Positions 42,580 through 54,008 of a stretch of 64,000 bases of DNA are shown in pieces (the stretch's first letter is position 1; every line of letters starts with the position of its first letter). This DNA comes from Tolypocladium sp. Sup5 PDA-1 (taxonomy: Eukaryota > Ascomycota > Sordariomycetes > Hypocreales > Ophiocordycipitaceae). Location of the stretch: NCBI GenBank assembly GCA_000750105.3, contig JPHH03000009.1, forward strand, positions 842,642 through 906,641. The letters are read 5' to 3'. Below the pieces are notes generated by a model. That model was not told where the DNA came from and ran no database searches. It saw nothing but the letters and a program-made list of their open reading frames with translations. The position numbers and the translations under genes are program-made.

Positions 42580-43942
42580 CTAGTCGAGAGCGCTCAGCAG
42601 GTGCTCAATCGCGCCCTGGACGCTGCCTCCGCTCCGTCTCAGCGCCGCCACGTTGCGCTCAAAGTCGTAGAAGCCCATGTCGTTGAGCTGGCGCAGCTGC
42701 TCCGCGTACCGCTCCTCCGGCGGGCGGTTGTCCGGCGGCGAGGTCGGCCCTGCTGCTCCTCCGCCCAGCATCTGCATCATCTGTTGCATCATCTCCGGGT
42801 TCATTCCAAAGGGGTTGGTCTGCGAGGCCCCTTGCGCCGGGAATAGGGCCGCAAAGGGGTTTGCCGCCTGTTGGCCCTGGCTGTTCTGCGCAGCCCCCGT
42901 GCCCTCAGACTGCGTCGTCCCTTGGCCGGTTGCGGTGCCCTGGCCCTCTCGCGACTCCTGACCTGGTGTTGCGCCGGCCGCAGCTGGCGGCGCTGCGAAG
43001 GGGTTGGGGCCCATGCTGCTCAGGGCCTGGAGCATCTGGCTCATGTTGGCGCGGTTGGCGCCGGCGGCACCGCCGCCCATCATCCCAGGCATCATGAAAG
43101 GGTTCACAAAGGGGTTCTGTTGGTTGTTCGCAGCACTGCCGTCGCCAGTCGCAGCACCCTGGGGCGTCTCATCCGTCGATCCAGGCGCCGGGAAGGCCTC
43201 GTCGCCGCCGCCCATCATCCGGCGCATCTGCATCGCCTGCCTCATCATGTCCGGGTTGCTCATCATCCGGCGCACGTCGGGCGAGGTGATGAATTCGCGG
43301 GCGCCGGGCATGTTGCGCAGCATGGGGTTCGACTCGATGAGCATGTTGACAAAGTCGGGGTTGTTGAAGGCCTCGTTCATGGCCTGCTGGACGTTGGGGT
43401 CCGACATCATACGCTCGAGACGCTCGTCGTCCATGGGCGGGCCCATCTGTGGCTGGGTGTCAGTGCGAAGCGCGAAGGTGAGGGTATCATGGCTCGGTGG
43501 AGAGGCTCACGCCGCCGTCTGGGCCAAACATGTCCATGCCCGGGAGGTTGATCTGGTGGCCCGCGTACCGGGCGCCCGTCAGGCCAGCAAGAGGGTTGTT
43601 CGCGGTGCCCGAGGCCATGTTGGCGGGGATGGCCTGGGGCGCGGGGCTCGACGTGGACGCGGGCTGGGTCGGATTGCTGGCGGCGCTCTTGACCATGTGG
43701 ATGGTGTTGTTGGGCTTGATCTTGTAGGAGCCCAGCGTGTCGTCGTTCTTCATGACGCGTCCCGAGTAGATTAACCGCTGGCGCTCGACGGGGATGTTCT
43801 CGAGGTCGGCGCCCGATAGCTTGGTCTTGAGCTCCAGGACCGTCGCGGCCTCGGCCATTGTGATGGTGTGCGTGCTGTCCGACGACGTCTTGACCTTGAA
43901 GGTGACCTGGGCGTCGCCGCCCGCTTCAGCGTTGTCTGCCAT
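42580..43942 (-). CDS. DSK2: UBL-UBA ubiquitin shuttle protein Dsk2/ubiquilin
   Basis: 434 residues in two exons, 43511..43942 and 42580..43452 (58-nt intron, GTGAGC...ACCCAG). The N-terminal ubiquitin-like domain (VTFKVKTSSDSTHTITMAEA ... RQRLIYSGRVMKNDDTLGSY) is followed by STI1-type repeats rich in Met, Asn and Pro (ERMMSDPNVQQAMNEAFNNP, PDVRRMMSNPDMMRQAMQMR), a Gly/Gln/Ala-rich linker, and a C-terminal UBA domain (YAEQLRQLNDMGFYDFERNV ... IEHLLSALD). Dsk2 brings ubiquitylated proteins to the proteasome through UBL and UBA. The domain order and the MGF loop leave little doubt. Divergent from NPR2. Confidence 0.95.
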
Positions 43943-45003
43943 GTCGACGACGGCTGCGGTGTTGGCTGCAGGTAGCTGGAGCTGGTGCGCGGCTTCGGCA
44001 GTGCGGGGATGAGGCGCGGTCTTCGTATTCGCAAGAGAGAGAGATGGGTGGATGCGCCTCGGGCTCTCGCGCGGCGTCGCTGCTCGGCAACAGACAAGAG
44101 TCGCGGGCCTGGGAGCGGGCGCAGAGGAGGTGCACAGGTTATCGCGGCTGCTCGGGAGACGTTGAGGAGGGTTGAGGAGGCTTCCAGGAGGCTGTGGCGA
44201 GAGATGGAGCGCTCAGACCGGCGACGTGGGGCAGCTGGCGGGCAGTCTGATGTGGACTGGGCCAAGCAAGGGCCAACAGGCCAAACGATGACGCCAAGGG
44301 AGGGACTGGGCCCGTTATCAGTCAGCGCGCTGATTGTGCTTGTTGTTACAGCTGGCAATGCGACGTCCGGGTGTCTTGGAGAATGTGAGAGTAGCCTGAC
44401 CGGTCAATAGCAACAGACGGTTAATTACCCTGTCGCGTTGTGTGAGAAGGAACATCCGACTCGCCCGCAGCAGCGTATAAACCACTGTTGGCTCACGGGT
44501 TCCATCAGGGTCTATGACCTTCTGGAGCCACATTATACAAAGACGACAACAAGAAAGCAGAAGCAAGGTGAGTGAAGCGCGCTCACAAAACGAAGCTATG
44601 GAAATGTGCTGCAGTCACAAAGCTCACTCCCACTCAGTGGCATTATTTCAATAAACCCAAGACAAAATCTGTCGCTCGAGAGCAACCTACGGAGGCAACT
44701 TTGCATTTAAACTGCTGTAGGGTAGGCTGCGGAGCTAAACTTGGCTGCTGTTGTGGCGGGGGGCAGCTCTCAACACCAACTGACTCTTGCAGTCTCACAA
44801 CCACAACAACAACAAGGTCCATCTCGCACTCACTACTATGCGGCGCCACATCATGCGACTGTGATTCACTCGCTCACTTGGCCTCTACCGCCGGCCATGA
44901 GTCCGTCCCGACCGTGATCTGACAGCATGAGCATCTTTCATCCCGTCGGCTGCTCACCCAACTCATCCCCCCCAGCCTCACCACCAAACATGCAACCGGC
45001 ATC
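43943..45003. other. Divergent promoter region of DSK2 and NPR2
   Basis: 1.06 kb. Frames on both strands (43985..44410, 44318..44566) look like chance. Near the NPR2 side, pyrimidine-rich and CA-rich DNA (44,760-44,990) looks like a long leader with upstream ORFs, annotated separately. Confidence 0.5.
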
Positions 45004-45007
45004 ATGA
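44927..45007 (+). promoter_or_regulatory. Upstream ORF overlapping the NPR2 start codon (ATGA)
   Basis: An ATG at 44927 opens a 26-codon reading frame ending in TGA at 45005-45007; the NPR2 ATG is 45004-45006, so stop and start overlap as ATGA. A smaller uORF (ATG 44896, six codons) lies just before. If the mRNA begins upstream of these, NPR2 translation would need leaky scanning or reinitiation. Transcript start is unknown. Confidence 0.5.
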
Positions 45008-46382
45008 TTCAAGGAATCTTCTATGCCCGGTTCTTCCCGAAAGAAGGTACCCCCCATCCCTCCCCATGAAGACGCAAAACAACAAGAACCGCTACTCAAC
45101 GCCGCCGGCCCCCAGGACCCAAGATCGTCGCCCAGTCGCCCCCCGGCTGCATCACCCCCTCGGACGGCATCGCCCGCCCGCCGCTCGTCTACTTCGACGT
45201 CCTGCAGGAGTACATCATCCCGCGCCAGGCCTTCTGCAACCGCTTCGTCACCATCAACACACCCGACGGCAAGCACACCATCCTCGGCCACCCGGTAGTC
45301 ATTGCGCACACTAAGTATCTGCGCAATGAGTTCATCTTCAACTTTGGCCTGCTCGTCGAGGCCGACGTCGACCAGACCCCCTACGAGCGCGTCGTGAGGT
45401 GCCTCGCCACCACCTTTGCCGAGATGGAGAAGCAGAACGAGTACCTTAGCAAGGGGGAGGGCAAGGAGCTCAAGGACGGCGAGGCGAGGCGGCCCATTGA
45501 GAGCCTGCTTGAGATTATCAAGGAGGACCTCAACAACTATGGCGAGTGCATGATTCCAGTTGGTGAGTTCGCTTATGAGAAACCCAAGTCCGGCCGATGT
45601 CGACATCACCTACTGACCAGTTCTCAGACGAGGCAAACACCATCAACATGAAACTCTTCCCGCACCACCCCATCCCTCCCGCCGTCCAGGGCTGGCACGT
45701 CCCCGTCGCCAAAACCAAGTTCTCGGAAATCGTCGATCCCACCTGGGATCTGACCCTGCAAAAGGTCATTGCCAAAATCGACGGCGTCTCCGACGTCCGG
45801 CGCATCGCCCACGAGGCCTCCGTCTCGCTGGACCTCGCCAAGACGGCCCTCCGCCACCTCCTCTACTACGACACCATCCTCCTCCTCGACATGTTCTTCT
45901 TCGCCTCGTGCTACGCCCCGCGCCCGGGCATCCACGACTTCGTCCGCAACGTCGACGGCATGGTCGACGAGTGCGCCGGCTACGTCTCCCACGGCAGGGT
46001 CCGCGTGGCAAACTACCACCTCATCAAGCTCATGACGTGCTTCTCCCAGGGCAGGAGCATCAAGGAGTGGATCATGATGAGCCACGAGAACGGCTTCGAC
46101 GTCCTGGCCTACGTCGACGTGCGCCGCTTCGTCCAGTTTGGCGTCATCAAGGGCTGCCTCTACCGCGTGCACAAGTACGTCATGTCGAAGCAGTACCTCG
46201 CCTCGCTGGCCACTGGCCAGAGCCGTCCGGTGCCTGGGGGAGACTCGCTGCAAAAGTACACGGACGGTAACCACCATTTCGACCAGATCATCACGGAGAA
46301 GAATCTTACGGACGGGGAAGTCATGGAGAAACTCAAGGCTCTACCAGTGCCAAAGGGGGATCTCACCGTGTGCTACCGGTGA
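45004..46382 (+). CDS. NPR2: Nitrogen permease regulator 2 (SEACIT/GATOR1 subunit)
   Basis: 414 residues in three exons: 45004..45046, 45116..45562 and 45628..46382 (introns GTACCC...CCCCAG and GTGAGT...TCTCAG). It starts MIQGIFYARFFPKEGPKIVA, the usual Npr2 N-terminus, then YFDVLQEYIIPRQAFCNRFV, a longin-like fold. Later blocks are EFIFNFGLLVEADVDQTPYE, NNYGECMIPVDEANTINMKL and ALRHLLYYDTILLLDMFFFA. With Npr3 and Iml1 it forms the GTPase-activating complex on Gtr1 at the vacuole, turning TORC1 off when amino acids are scarce. Start chosen at 45004 because the upstream in-frame ATG of the leader ends at once. Splice joins restore conserved text. Confidence 0.93.
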
Positions 46383-46672
46383 TGAGTCGACTGTGTTGGT
46401 AGAATTACCTGAAGATGAGTTGGATGTCTGTCGGTCCAAATACCCGATGTTTATTTGGTTGTATCTGGGGGCCTCTCTCATGATCAAAATACTGTTCTAT
46501 GGGCCAGATGCCCGCTAATGATTTATCATGAGTGTCGACTGGTCTCAGCGACCCTCTGGCTTAATTCGTCTTCTACATGGACTCTATGGTATCATACAAA
46601 ACCAAAGACTATTGTACAATATGCAAGTATTACAGTGGAGTTTTAGCAATGAGCTTCCTGCTTTAGATGCCC
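46383..46672. other. Short convergent gap
   Basis: 290 nt between the NPR2 and TyrRS stops; both 3' UTRs must fit here. Nothing else seen. Confidence 0.5.
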
Positions 46673-48650
46673 TTATTGCTTCGACTTGGAAGCATCCTTC
46701 CTCTCCCTCACCCGCTCGCGCACCTCTTGCTTGTTCGGCAGCTCAATGTCCGGGTTGTTCGCCACCTTGAGCGTCTGCGTCTCCTTCAGCGCCCTGTTCA
46801 GCTGGTCCGGCGACAGCTCCCCGCCCTTTTCCTCAGCGTCCTTCTTGAGCTGTTCCTTCATGCGCCGCACCATTCCGGTGTACGGCTGGCCGGGGTAGAA
46901 GTTGCCGCTCTGCTCCCATTCCTCGTCAGAAATGAGCTCCACGATGCGGACGTTGTGCTTGCCCTTGCGCAGAATCAAGATGCGGTCGTCGATGAGATAC
47001 TTGGCTGTCTCCTCGGGGAACCACATCTTCATGGGCGTCCAGGACAGGTTGCCTGGGACCAGGCCTCTCGACTGGCCGGGTTGGGCGGCCACGTACGCGC
47101 CCTGCTGGGTGACGAGACGTTGGCCGTCGGTGTTGCTGCTAGCAAGGCCAGTCGCAAAGAGGAGCTTGGCAGGCGACATCTTCATGACGGACCGAGGGAG
47201 CTGAATATCGCTTCGAGGGGCGTTGTTCGGGGTGATGATTCCACTCTCCTCAGACGGCTCGTTGATGACATGGGGCAGCTCTCCGCCGAAGCGGAACTTG
47301 TGCTGCTGCGCTTCCTGCAGCGCCTTCTGGGAGCCGTGGACGAGCGACAAGACCTCAAAGGCCAGCGTGTGCTGCGCCACCCTCTTCGCAGGGTCAGCTC
47401 GGTGCTGCACCATGACCTCCTGGATCTTGCTCATCGGCATAAAGGTGAACAGCAGGAGCAGCTTCTCCACCTCCTCATCCGACCGTCGCATAAAATAACC
47501 GTAGAGTTCAAATGGCGAAGTCTTAAACTCGTCCAGCCACACCGCATTGCCTGCACTCTTGCCAAACTTGACGCCAGCAGAGTCAGTCAGCAGGGGAACC
47601 GTGAACCCCATGGGTTCATGCTGCCACTCTGTCGGCATCCTGGCGTAGGGGGCCTCCTCGGTGTCCCGTATAACCTTGAGGGCGTCCATGCCGGCCACGA
47701 TGTTTCCAAACTGATCGGACCCGCCGATTTGCATCTGGATGCCGAGCTTGTTGTACATGTGCCAAAAGTCCCAGCCCTGGAATAGGGGGTACATGAATTC
47801 TCCAAGAGACATGCCGTCGCCCTCTGTCATTTTCCGCTTGACTCTGCGACCATGTTAGCTTCCATATGTGGTCCGAACGGGCCAGGGGCAACTTGCGTGT
47901 CGCGGCCGAGCATCGGCCCAATCCTGGTATGCCTCGCCAGCCTCTTGGTGAAGTCGTATATCGACAGGCCTTGTAGCCACATGTTGTTGTTCAGCAGGTG
48001 GCGCTTCGCCGCCCAGTCCTTTTCGTATCCGTACTTGTCTCTCAACGTGATGACATTGCGCCATAGCCTCGTAAGCTGGTAGTGCAGTTTTGTGACGTTC
48101 TTGGAGATGTCCGAGTTCGAGATGTGCTCGCGGCTCTGCAGACGGCCAGTGGGATCGCCAATTCGAGCGGTGGCGCCTCCTAGGAGCGTGACGGCTGGGT
48201 ATCCGTGGAACCACATCCAGAATAAGGGCATGAAGGGCAGGAGGTGTCCGATGTGCATCGAGTCGGCAGTCGGGTCGACGCCGACGTAGGCGCCTATTCG
48301 CTTGATGCGCATGACTTCCTTGATCTTTTCGGGGTTCCTGCGTGCGGCATGCGTCAGAAGAGCGTCCCAGAACGTATCAATCTGCCCACACCAACATACC
48401 CTGCAACATCTTTAATGTAGCCTCGCTCGTCGAGGAGATCCCACACATGGCGCTCCTCGCCGTTCTGGATCCTTTGCGCCCTGTTCTCCCAGCGCTCCTC
48501 GCCGGCGGCAACCTTTTTCAGGTAAGACTGGGCAATGCCGCGTGCGCGGTGAAGCTCGGTGAGCGACCAAGGCGATTGTCTCGACGCGCATCGTGGGCTG
48601 GCGCGTGGTCGTGCTTGGGCCAAGCTCCCTATCGTTACTCGGGGACCCAT
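46673..48650 (-). CDS. MSY1: Mitochondrial tyrosyl-tRNA synthetase (CYT-18/Msy1 type)
   Basis: 620 residues in three exons: 48400..48650, 47897..48337 and 46673..47843. The N-terminus is basic and Ser/Ala-rich (import signal), then GEERHVWDLLDERGYIKDVA. The class I core has YVGVDPTADSMHIGHLLPFM (HIGH), a long helical insertion (LTRLWRNVITLRDKYGYEKD), the Tyr-pocket text MQIGGSDQFGNIVAG, and the KMSKS-equivalent loop GVKFGKSAGNAVWL. The C-terminal domain is S4-like. In Neurospora this protein (CYT-18) also helps splice mitochondrial group I introns; this one has the same layout, so dual function is plausible. Intron 2 has a GC donor: GACAC|GCAAGT...GTCGCAG; no GT donor keeps the conserved GRDTVKRKM join. 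Confidence 0.95.
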
Positions 48651-49127
48651 TGCGAGGCGAGGACGGTGGCCCCGAGGGCTGGCCGTACAAGCTGTTGGAG
48701 CTCAGCCGTGCTTCCCTATCGTCCGTTCCTGCCTGTCGACAAGGATTGGCGGCGCAGAATGCTGGATCGCGTGATGTCACATTCACTGGGAGCTGCATAC
48801 AGCGTCCTGGAGAGCTCCCTGGAAAATTCACATGCGACCAAAAGGGTGCATCCATCTTCAAATGTCAGCCAATCAGCGCCACGCATCACGCAGACAGCGG
48901 CAGCACGTTGTTGCGCGCCGGCGATTCGGCTGTATGACGGGCATCGGAATGCGCCCAGCCAATCAGCGAGCTCGCAATTCGAGTTCCTCGGCAATGCCTC
49001 CAATCCATGATGGTGAAGTCGAATTGACGCTTCCCTGCTCCTCGCTTCCCCAATCCCACGCTGCCCGTCGACGACGACACCTCCTCGCTCCAGGCGCCTC
49101 GGACACTCCCGGACCACTGCAAGAACC
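48651..49127. other. Divergent promoter of TyrRS and SDH4
   Basis: 477 nt between two divergent genes for mitochondrial proteins. A 182-codon minus frame across SDH4 exon 1 (48716..49264) is a shadow. A CAATCAGCG-like CCAAT-box core (about 48,868, again near 48,957) is visible on the plus strand. Confidence 0.45.
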
Positions 49128-49836
49128 ATGGCGTCGATTGTGAGTCCCTCGCTGCTGCGGCAGACTGCGCTGGCCTCCCGGTGCGCGGCCCGGAATGCCT
49201 TCGCGAGGCAGCCCACGCTGCCAGTCGCCGCGCTGCACACCTCGAGCAGGCGCTCTGCCATCATACCGCCGGGACCCCGTGAGACTCACCCTACCCTGCG
49301 GCCCTCGAGCGGTTGAGCCGCTGGGCTCGCCGTGCATATGCATGACCTGTGCTAACGCAAGCGTGCAGAGAGAATCGAGGGCGGAAGTACGGCCTACCCT
49401 ACCCCGGCGTGCATATGCTCGACACCGGCGACGGTTGATACTGCTCTGTCGACGATTGAAAGCTGACACTCTCCGCGATACAGTCAACGACCCTGCCCCC
49501 ATCCCCGAACCCAACGCCGCCCACGGCTCCTACCATTGGACCTTTGAGCGCCTCCTCGCCGCCGGCCTCGTCCCCCTGACCATCGCGCCCTTCGCCTCGG
49601 GCTCCCTCAACCCCACCATGGACGCCATCTTCTGCTCCGCCGTCCTGCTGCACTCCCACATGGGCTTTCAGCAGTGCATCATCGACTACGTCCCCAAGAA
49701 GAAGCACCCCAGCCTGCGCAAGTTCACCTGGTGGGCACTCAACGTCGCCACGCTGACCGTCGGCGTCGGCCTGTATGAGTTTGAGACCAACGATGTCGGT
49801 GTCACCGAGGCCATCAAGCGGGTGTGGAAGGCATAA
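49128..49836 (+). CDS. SDH4: Succinate dehydrogenase membrane anchor CybS
   Basis: 173 residues in three exons: 49128..49278, an 18-nt exon 49369..49386, and 49484..49836. The N-terminus is a presequence (MASIVSPSLLRQTALASRCA, Arg/Ser/Ala-rich). The tiny exon encodes QRIEGG-like residues that restore the family's segment before NDPAPIPEPNAAHGSYHWTF. Three membrane helices follow: LLAAGLVPLTIAPFASGS, AIFCSAVLLHSHMGFQQCII and WALNVATLTVGVGLYEF. The His in LLHSHMGFQ is the heme b ligand position. It anchors succinate dehydrogenase (complex II) in the inner membrane and helps bind ubiquinone. Without the 18-nt exon the frame also stays open but loses conserved residues. Confidence 0.9.
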
Positions 49837-51294
49837 AGGAAAATGAGGGAGGCGTAAGGGGGGGGATTGACGCTGAAATGCGTACCTGATATTACGTGCC
49901 GCCCGGCCGGTTCAAAGCTACGGGGGCGCCTGTATAGAAGTGTCTCGTTAAACAAGACGAATGTGTATTCCTTTGTTTGAAGTTGTTGGTCACTCGCTTG
50001 TGACGTGTTGATTCCGGTGTGATGGCCTGATCAAGTGAAGACTCGAGCAATACTTCCACTGACGCACAGGTCCCGAGACTCCAAGGGCATCTCGCCATCG
50101 AGACACCAACACCGTGCGACCTCGGAGTACAGGTCGTCCCATGATTGGCCTGCAATACTATTCAGCGGTTTTCAGTGTCCCGGAACTTCTGTATCTGTGG
50201 GTCCTGCACATGACCATTAACTTCTACTTTGCAACACGCGTGTGGCCTAGGAATCACGATCTCGCACTTTCTCCTTACTGTTAAGACCAGCGTCTCCGTC
50301 CCGAAATCTGGCACCGATGCAATCCAATAAGCGCCTCTTACGAAGTAGTGATTGTTGAGGCTGCTCGCTCCTCTAGGAATCGAGAACTTTATCCAACACC
50401 TTCTTCGAGGGGTAAGTCCAGTCCGAGTAGTATACTACCAACGTGGAGGGAACCAAAAGTCAGGAGTTGTCGCCTCCGGAATCAGGGGTTGGGGGAACTT
50501 GAGGCCAGGAGTTGCCACCAGTCGAATCTGAGGTAGCGGGGGTCGAATGGGATATGACAGGATGCACTGATTTTAGCAAAATTGGAGAACCATTCATCGA
50601 ACTCGATGATGGAACTTATTACTCCCTCGGCGTCGGAGGGATGGGTAAGCTTACCGCTGACGAACTTCAAAGCGAGCCCAAGGCCAAGGGAAGGCCTAAG
50701 CTCTCTGAGGAGAAGATTGCAGTGCTGCGTGAAGAGTTCTTGATTAAGTGAGCTACACTCCTCGTTGCTTTACATAGATATATAAGGGGCATCTAGATCG
50801 GTAAGATGAGAGGGGACCTCATCGTCACACACACGGCAATTGAGTTCTTAGTTTTCCTCTCCTTTTGATAGCAGGCCTTTGTCGCCCTGCTCCTTGGTTT
50901 TGACTTGTTGCATTACTGTCAAAGAGTTGCCTCTGTTTGGGCAGGCTCTGCCTTTCCCTCCACAGGGCCTATCGTGCCACCTTTCGATCCAGGGGTCGTC
51001 TACGAGTATAGCTAGATGTGTGCGGAGTAACTGTGGCTCAGTTGGCAGCTACTTGAACAGCACATCATCTGCTTGAATGAACTTATATTCGTCTGTTTGA
51101 CGGACACTCTTTGAGCTGCCAGTATACGCTTGCTAAATATTTTTCGCGCTACAGAACGCAGGTATTGTGCGCAGTTTCTCGGTACCTTCATACAATTTGT
51201 TCCCATCTCTGATGCAACCCCTGTTCCCCTGAGGATACGGTGTTGAACGGTATCCTCCACCACTGCAGTTGTTCGAGACGCAAGAGCCAAACAC
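49837..51294. other. Intergenic, one doubtful small frame
   Basis: 1.46 kb. A plus-strand frame ending at 50751, whose first ATG is near 50,555 (MTGCTDFSKIGEPFIELDDG ... KPKAKGRPKLSEEKIAV-like text), has some coding texture and an AT-hook-like GRPK, but no upstream exon could be found and it is short. It may be a relic. The rest shows nothing. Confidence 0.4.
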
Positions 51295-54008
51295 TTAGAT
51301 AGTCAGGCTCGTAATATCGGTGCCGCCAATGCGGTCCATCTCAGGCGTCGGCGGCGGCAGGTTCTCCACCTTGGTGCAGACCCAGCAGCTGGCGTACATG
51401 TTGACCCTGTCGATGCACGCGCCGTCGATCCTGGCGCCGTGGCGCTTCGCCGTGAAGCCGTGGCTCTCAAAGACTTTGATGTACCAGGGGCTCAGCGCCG
51501 ACGAGCGCAGCATGACGCGGCCGCCCATGGCGAGCGCGCGGTTGAGCTTGCTGACCTGGGCGGCTGCGGCCTGCGAGCCCGTGTCGAACCAGTCCATGCT
51601 GTCCATGACGACGGCGACGGTGAGGGTCCCGGGGGTGATGCGAGCAATGACCTCTTCCAGCTCATCCGTGTGGATGCGCAGGCCGTCAAGCGCGCCAGGG
51701 CGGGACAGCTTGGCGTGGACCTCGGGGCGAAGATATTCGAGGGGGCATTTGCGGGAAAACTTGCCTGCCAGGCAGACGTAGTAGTAGGGGTTGTCGGCGG
51801 CGATGTGCGTCTCCTCGGCCACGGGGTCGAGGGTGTTGACCATGTAGTGCCAGATGGCGTGAGAGCGAGTGTTCTTGGCCAGGGGCTTATCACCCTTGAC
51901 GATGTCCGACTCGGCATGGTCACCCTCGATCATGGCAAGCTGATTCTTGGGAACACCAAGAGCACTCCAGAGGAAGCTCTCCTGAGCGACAACCAAGTTG
52001 CACACAAGCTTGGACAGCAGAGCGGGACGAATCTTGTTGCGCCAGATCTCGCGCTGCTCATTCAGAGTCTTGGCCTCGAGGATCTGCCTGACTGCAGACT
52101 GCAGGCCAAAGAGACGGGCGACCCAGCGGAAGACTCGAATAGCATGGCGAGAACCGCCGGTATCATACAGTCCGTAGCCCTTGGAGTTTTGGAAGACGTG
52201 GGCGTTGTTAAGCCAGAACTGGAACGCACGGCCCGACATGTGAGGAGACAGCTTGGTTACGAGCAGCTCGCGGAAGTTGGGGTGCTTCCCTTCGCCGAAA
52301 ATCTTCCAAAAGTCCTCGTAGGGGAGGGCAGTGTACGATGCGGCCTTGAGCTCCAGGAGGTGGTTCTGCGTCGGGTTGAGGTCGACCGCATGGACGCGGG
52401 CCGGGCTCTGTGCGAGGTAGGAGAGGATGTTGTCTCCAGCCGAGCTGATGGCAATGACCTTGTCCTCGGGCCCGAGCTTCAGGAGACGCTCATCCACACG
52501 AGCATCCTCCCAGGTAAAGGCGTAGATGTACTCGTCGTTGAACTGGGTGTGCTTCTGGAGCTGGTCATCGTAGTAGATGCGCCAATGGTGGTTCTGGTAG
52601 AAAAAGGACGGGAGCGGCAGGTTGGCAGACAGGTTCTGCACCGCGGTGACAAAGGCCTTGGAGTGGATCTCCGGCGCGGATCTCTCGATCGCACGGGTCA
52701 GAGCATCGCCCTGGTTGGCCGGGAACAGGTAGGGAGACTCCGTCGCCAAGGCGTCGATGCGCTCAATAATCTCATGAGGCAGACTGGAAGGCGAGAACGG
52801 CTTCTTGTGGCAGCCAACCCAGACGTAGTAAGGGATGTAGCCCAAGGAGCGGTTCCGGCCGTTGATGTTGAGGACGGTGCCGAACTTGTACTCGAGATAG
52901 TCGCGACGGCTAGGCTCGAGTCCAACGCGGTCAAAGTCGAACCAGGCGCGCCAGAACATCCTAGACAAGGCGTTGACATGACGGTCCAGGAGGCCACCGG
53001 TATAGTTGCGGAACGAGAAGTCGATCTTGTTCTGAACATAAAAGTCAACCACTCCAAGCATGCCGTGAGGGGACAACAGCGAGGTCACTGAGTCAATGAC
53101 AGAGTAGTAGTCAGGCTAGTTCGCAGACCGGTCAGTTATCAGGACCCAAGGCGTGGGATGTGTCGTCACCAGAATCTTGAGGAACCCACAATCATAGACA
53201 AGCTGTAAGACATGGTCACCAGGTCGGCACCGCCGTGCTCCGGGCGCTGCTGCTTGAAGTAGCTCATCACCGGGGATCGCAGTGGGTTCTGGGTGGTATT
53301 CACGCCGCTCTCGTAATGCTCGAGACGGAACTTGCGGGCGTCTTCACAGACAACGTTGACGTTCTTCCATCCAAGTCTCTCGAATCGCTTGCGGGCAACC
53401 TCGCAGAGCGAGGGAGAGAAGTCGACGAGATAGACGCTGGAGAAGAACTCGGGAACGTTGACGAACTGGGCCATGGCCTCAATGTTCCAGCCAGTGCCGC
53501 CGCCAATCTGCCATCTTGTCAGCCTACTACCAAGGGGCTATTAGGGCGATTGCCGCAAACTGACGTCAACCCAGATTCGCTTGCTCCGGTCCCGGCCGGC
53601 AGCCTTCATCTCCTCGGTCTTGGACTCGAGCTGGGCGGCCACGAGGCCGAGCATATCCTCGCGTCCATGAAGTAGGACCTTGCGAGTGGCATCGTAGGCG
53701 CCAGCCTGCGTCTTGTAGAAGCTCTCGAGGGCATCCTGCTGGTTGGCCCGGGAGTCTCCCTGGTGGGGTTTGAGGAAAGAAGAGTAGAAGAAGAGGAAGA
53801 AGGACCTGAGGAGGCTAGGAGCCTGCTTGCCCTCTTCGCTGGATCGTGAGGAAAGGCGGGAGAGGCAAACGCCGCCCACTACGGCGAGTGCAATTCCAGC
53901 ATAGAGGGGTTGGATGTCGATGCCAAAGGGCAGGACGAGGTTACCACCCTGGGAGGGTTGATTAGCACGCGCGCGGAGTTGGGCCCAATTGGGTCGGTGC
54001 AAGTACAT
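51295..54008 (-). CDS. BTA1: Betaine lipid (DGTS) synthase Bta1
   Basis: 860 residues in three exons: 53565..54008, 53190..53507 and 51295..53115 (introns GTCAGT...GGCAG and GTGGGT...CTAG). After a membrane helix near residues 29-50 comes a class I methyltransferase domain: motif I VDIGGGTGWNIEAMAQF at about 147-163, then VYLVDFSPSLCEVARKRF. The C-terminal two thirds is a DUF3419 (BtaA-like) domain: YAFTWEDARVDERLLKLGPE, VIAISSAGDNILSYLAQSPA, VHAVDLNPTQNHLLELK. In bacteria these are two enzymes, BtaB and BtaA; here they are fused as in other fungi. The protein moves the aminobutyryl group of AdoMet to diacylglycerol and methylates it three times, giving a phosphorus-free lipid that replaces phosphatidylcholine in phosphate starvation. 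Start at 54008 is the first Met in the long frame; a farther exon is possible. Confidence 0.93.

Noticed and set aside
46667..47785. 372-codon plus-strand frame opposite the TyrRS gene
   Set aside because: Low-complexity Leu/Arg/His text, fully inside a recognised aaRS gene on the minus strand.
48716..49264. 182-codon minus-strand frame across SDH4 exon 1
   Set aside because: Antisense to a recognised exon and promoter; no motif.
51439..53091. 550-codon plus-strand frame opposite BTA1
   Set aside because: It mirrors the BTA1 coding frame on the other strand, is Val/Asp/Arg/Leu-rich without motifs, and has no true start context; a shadow of GC-rich third positions.
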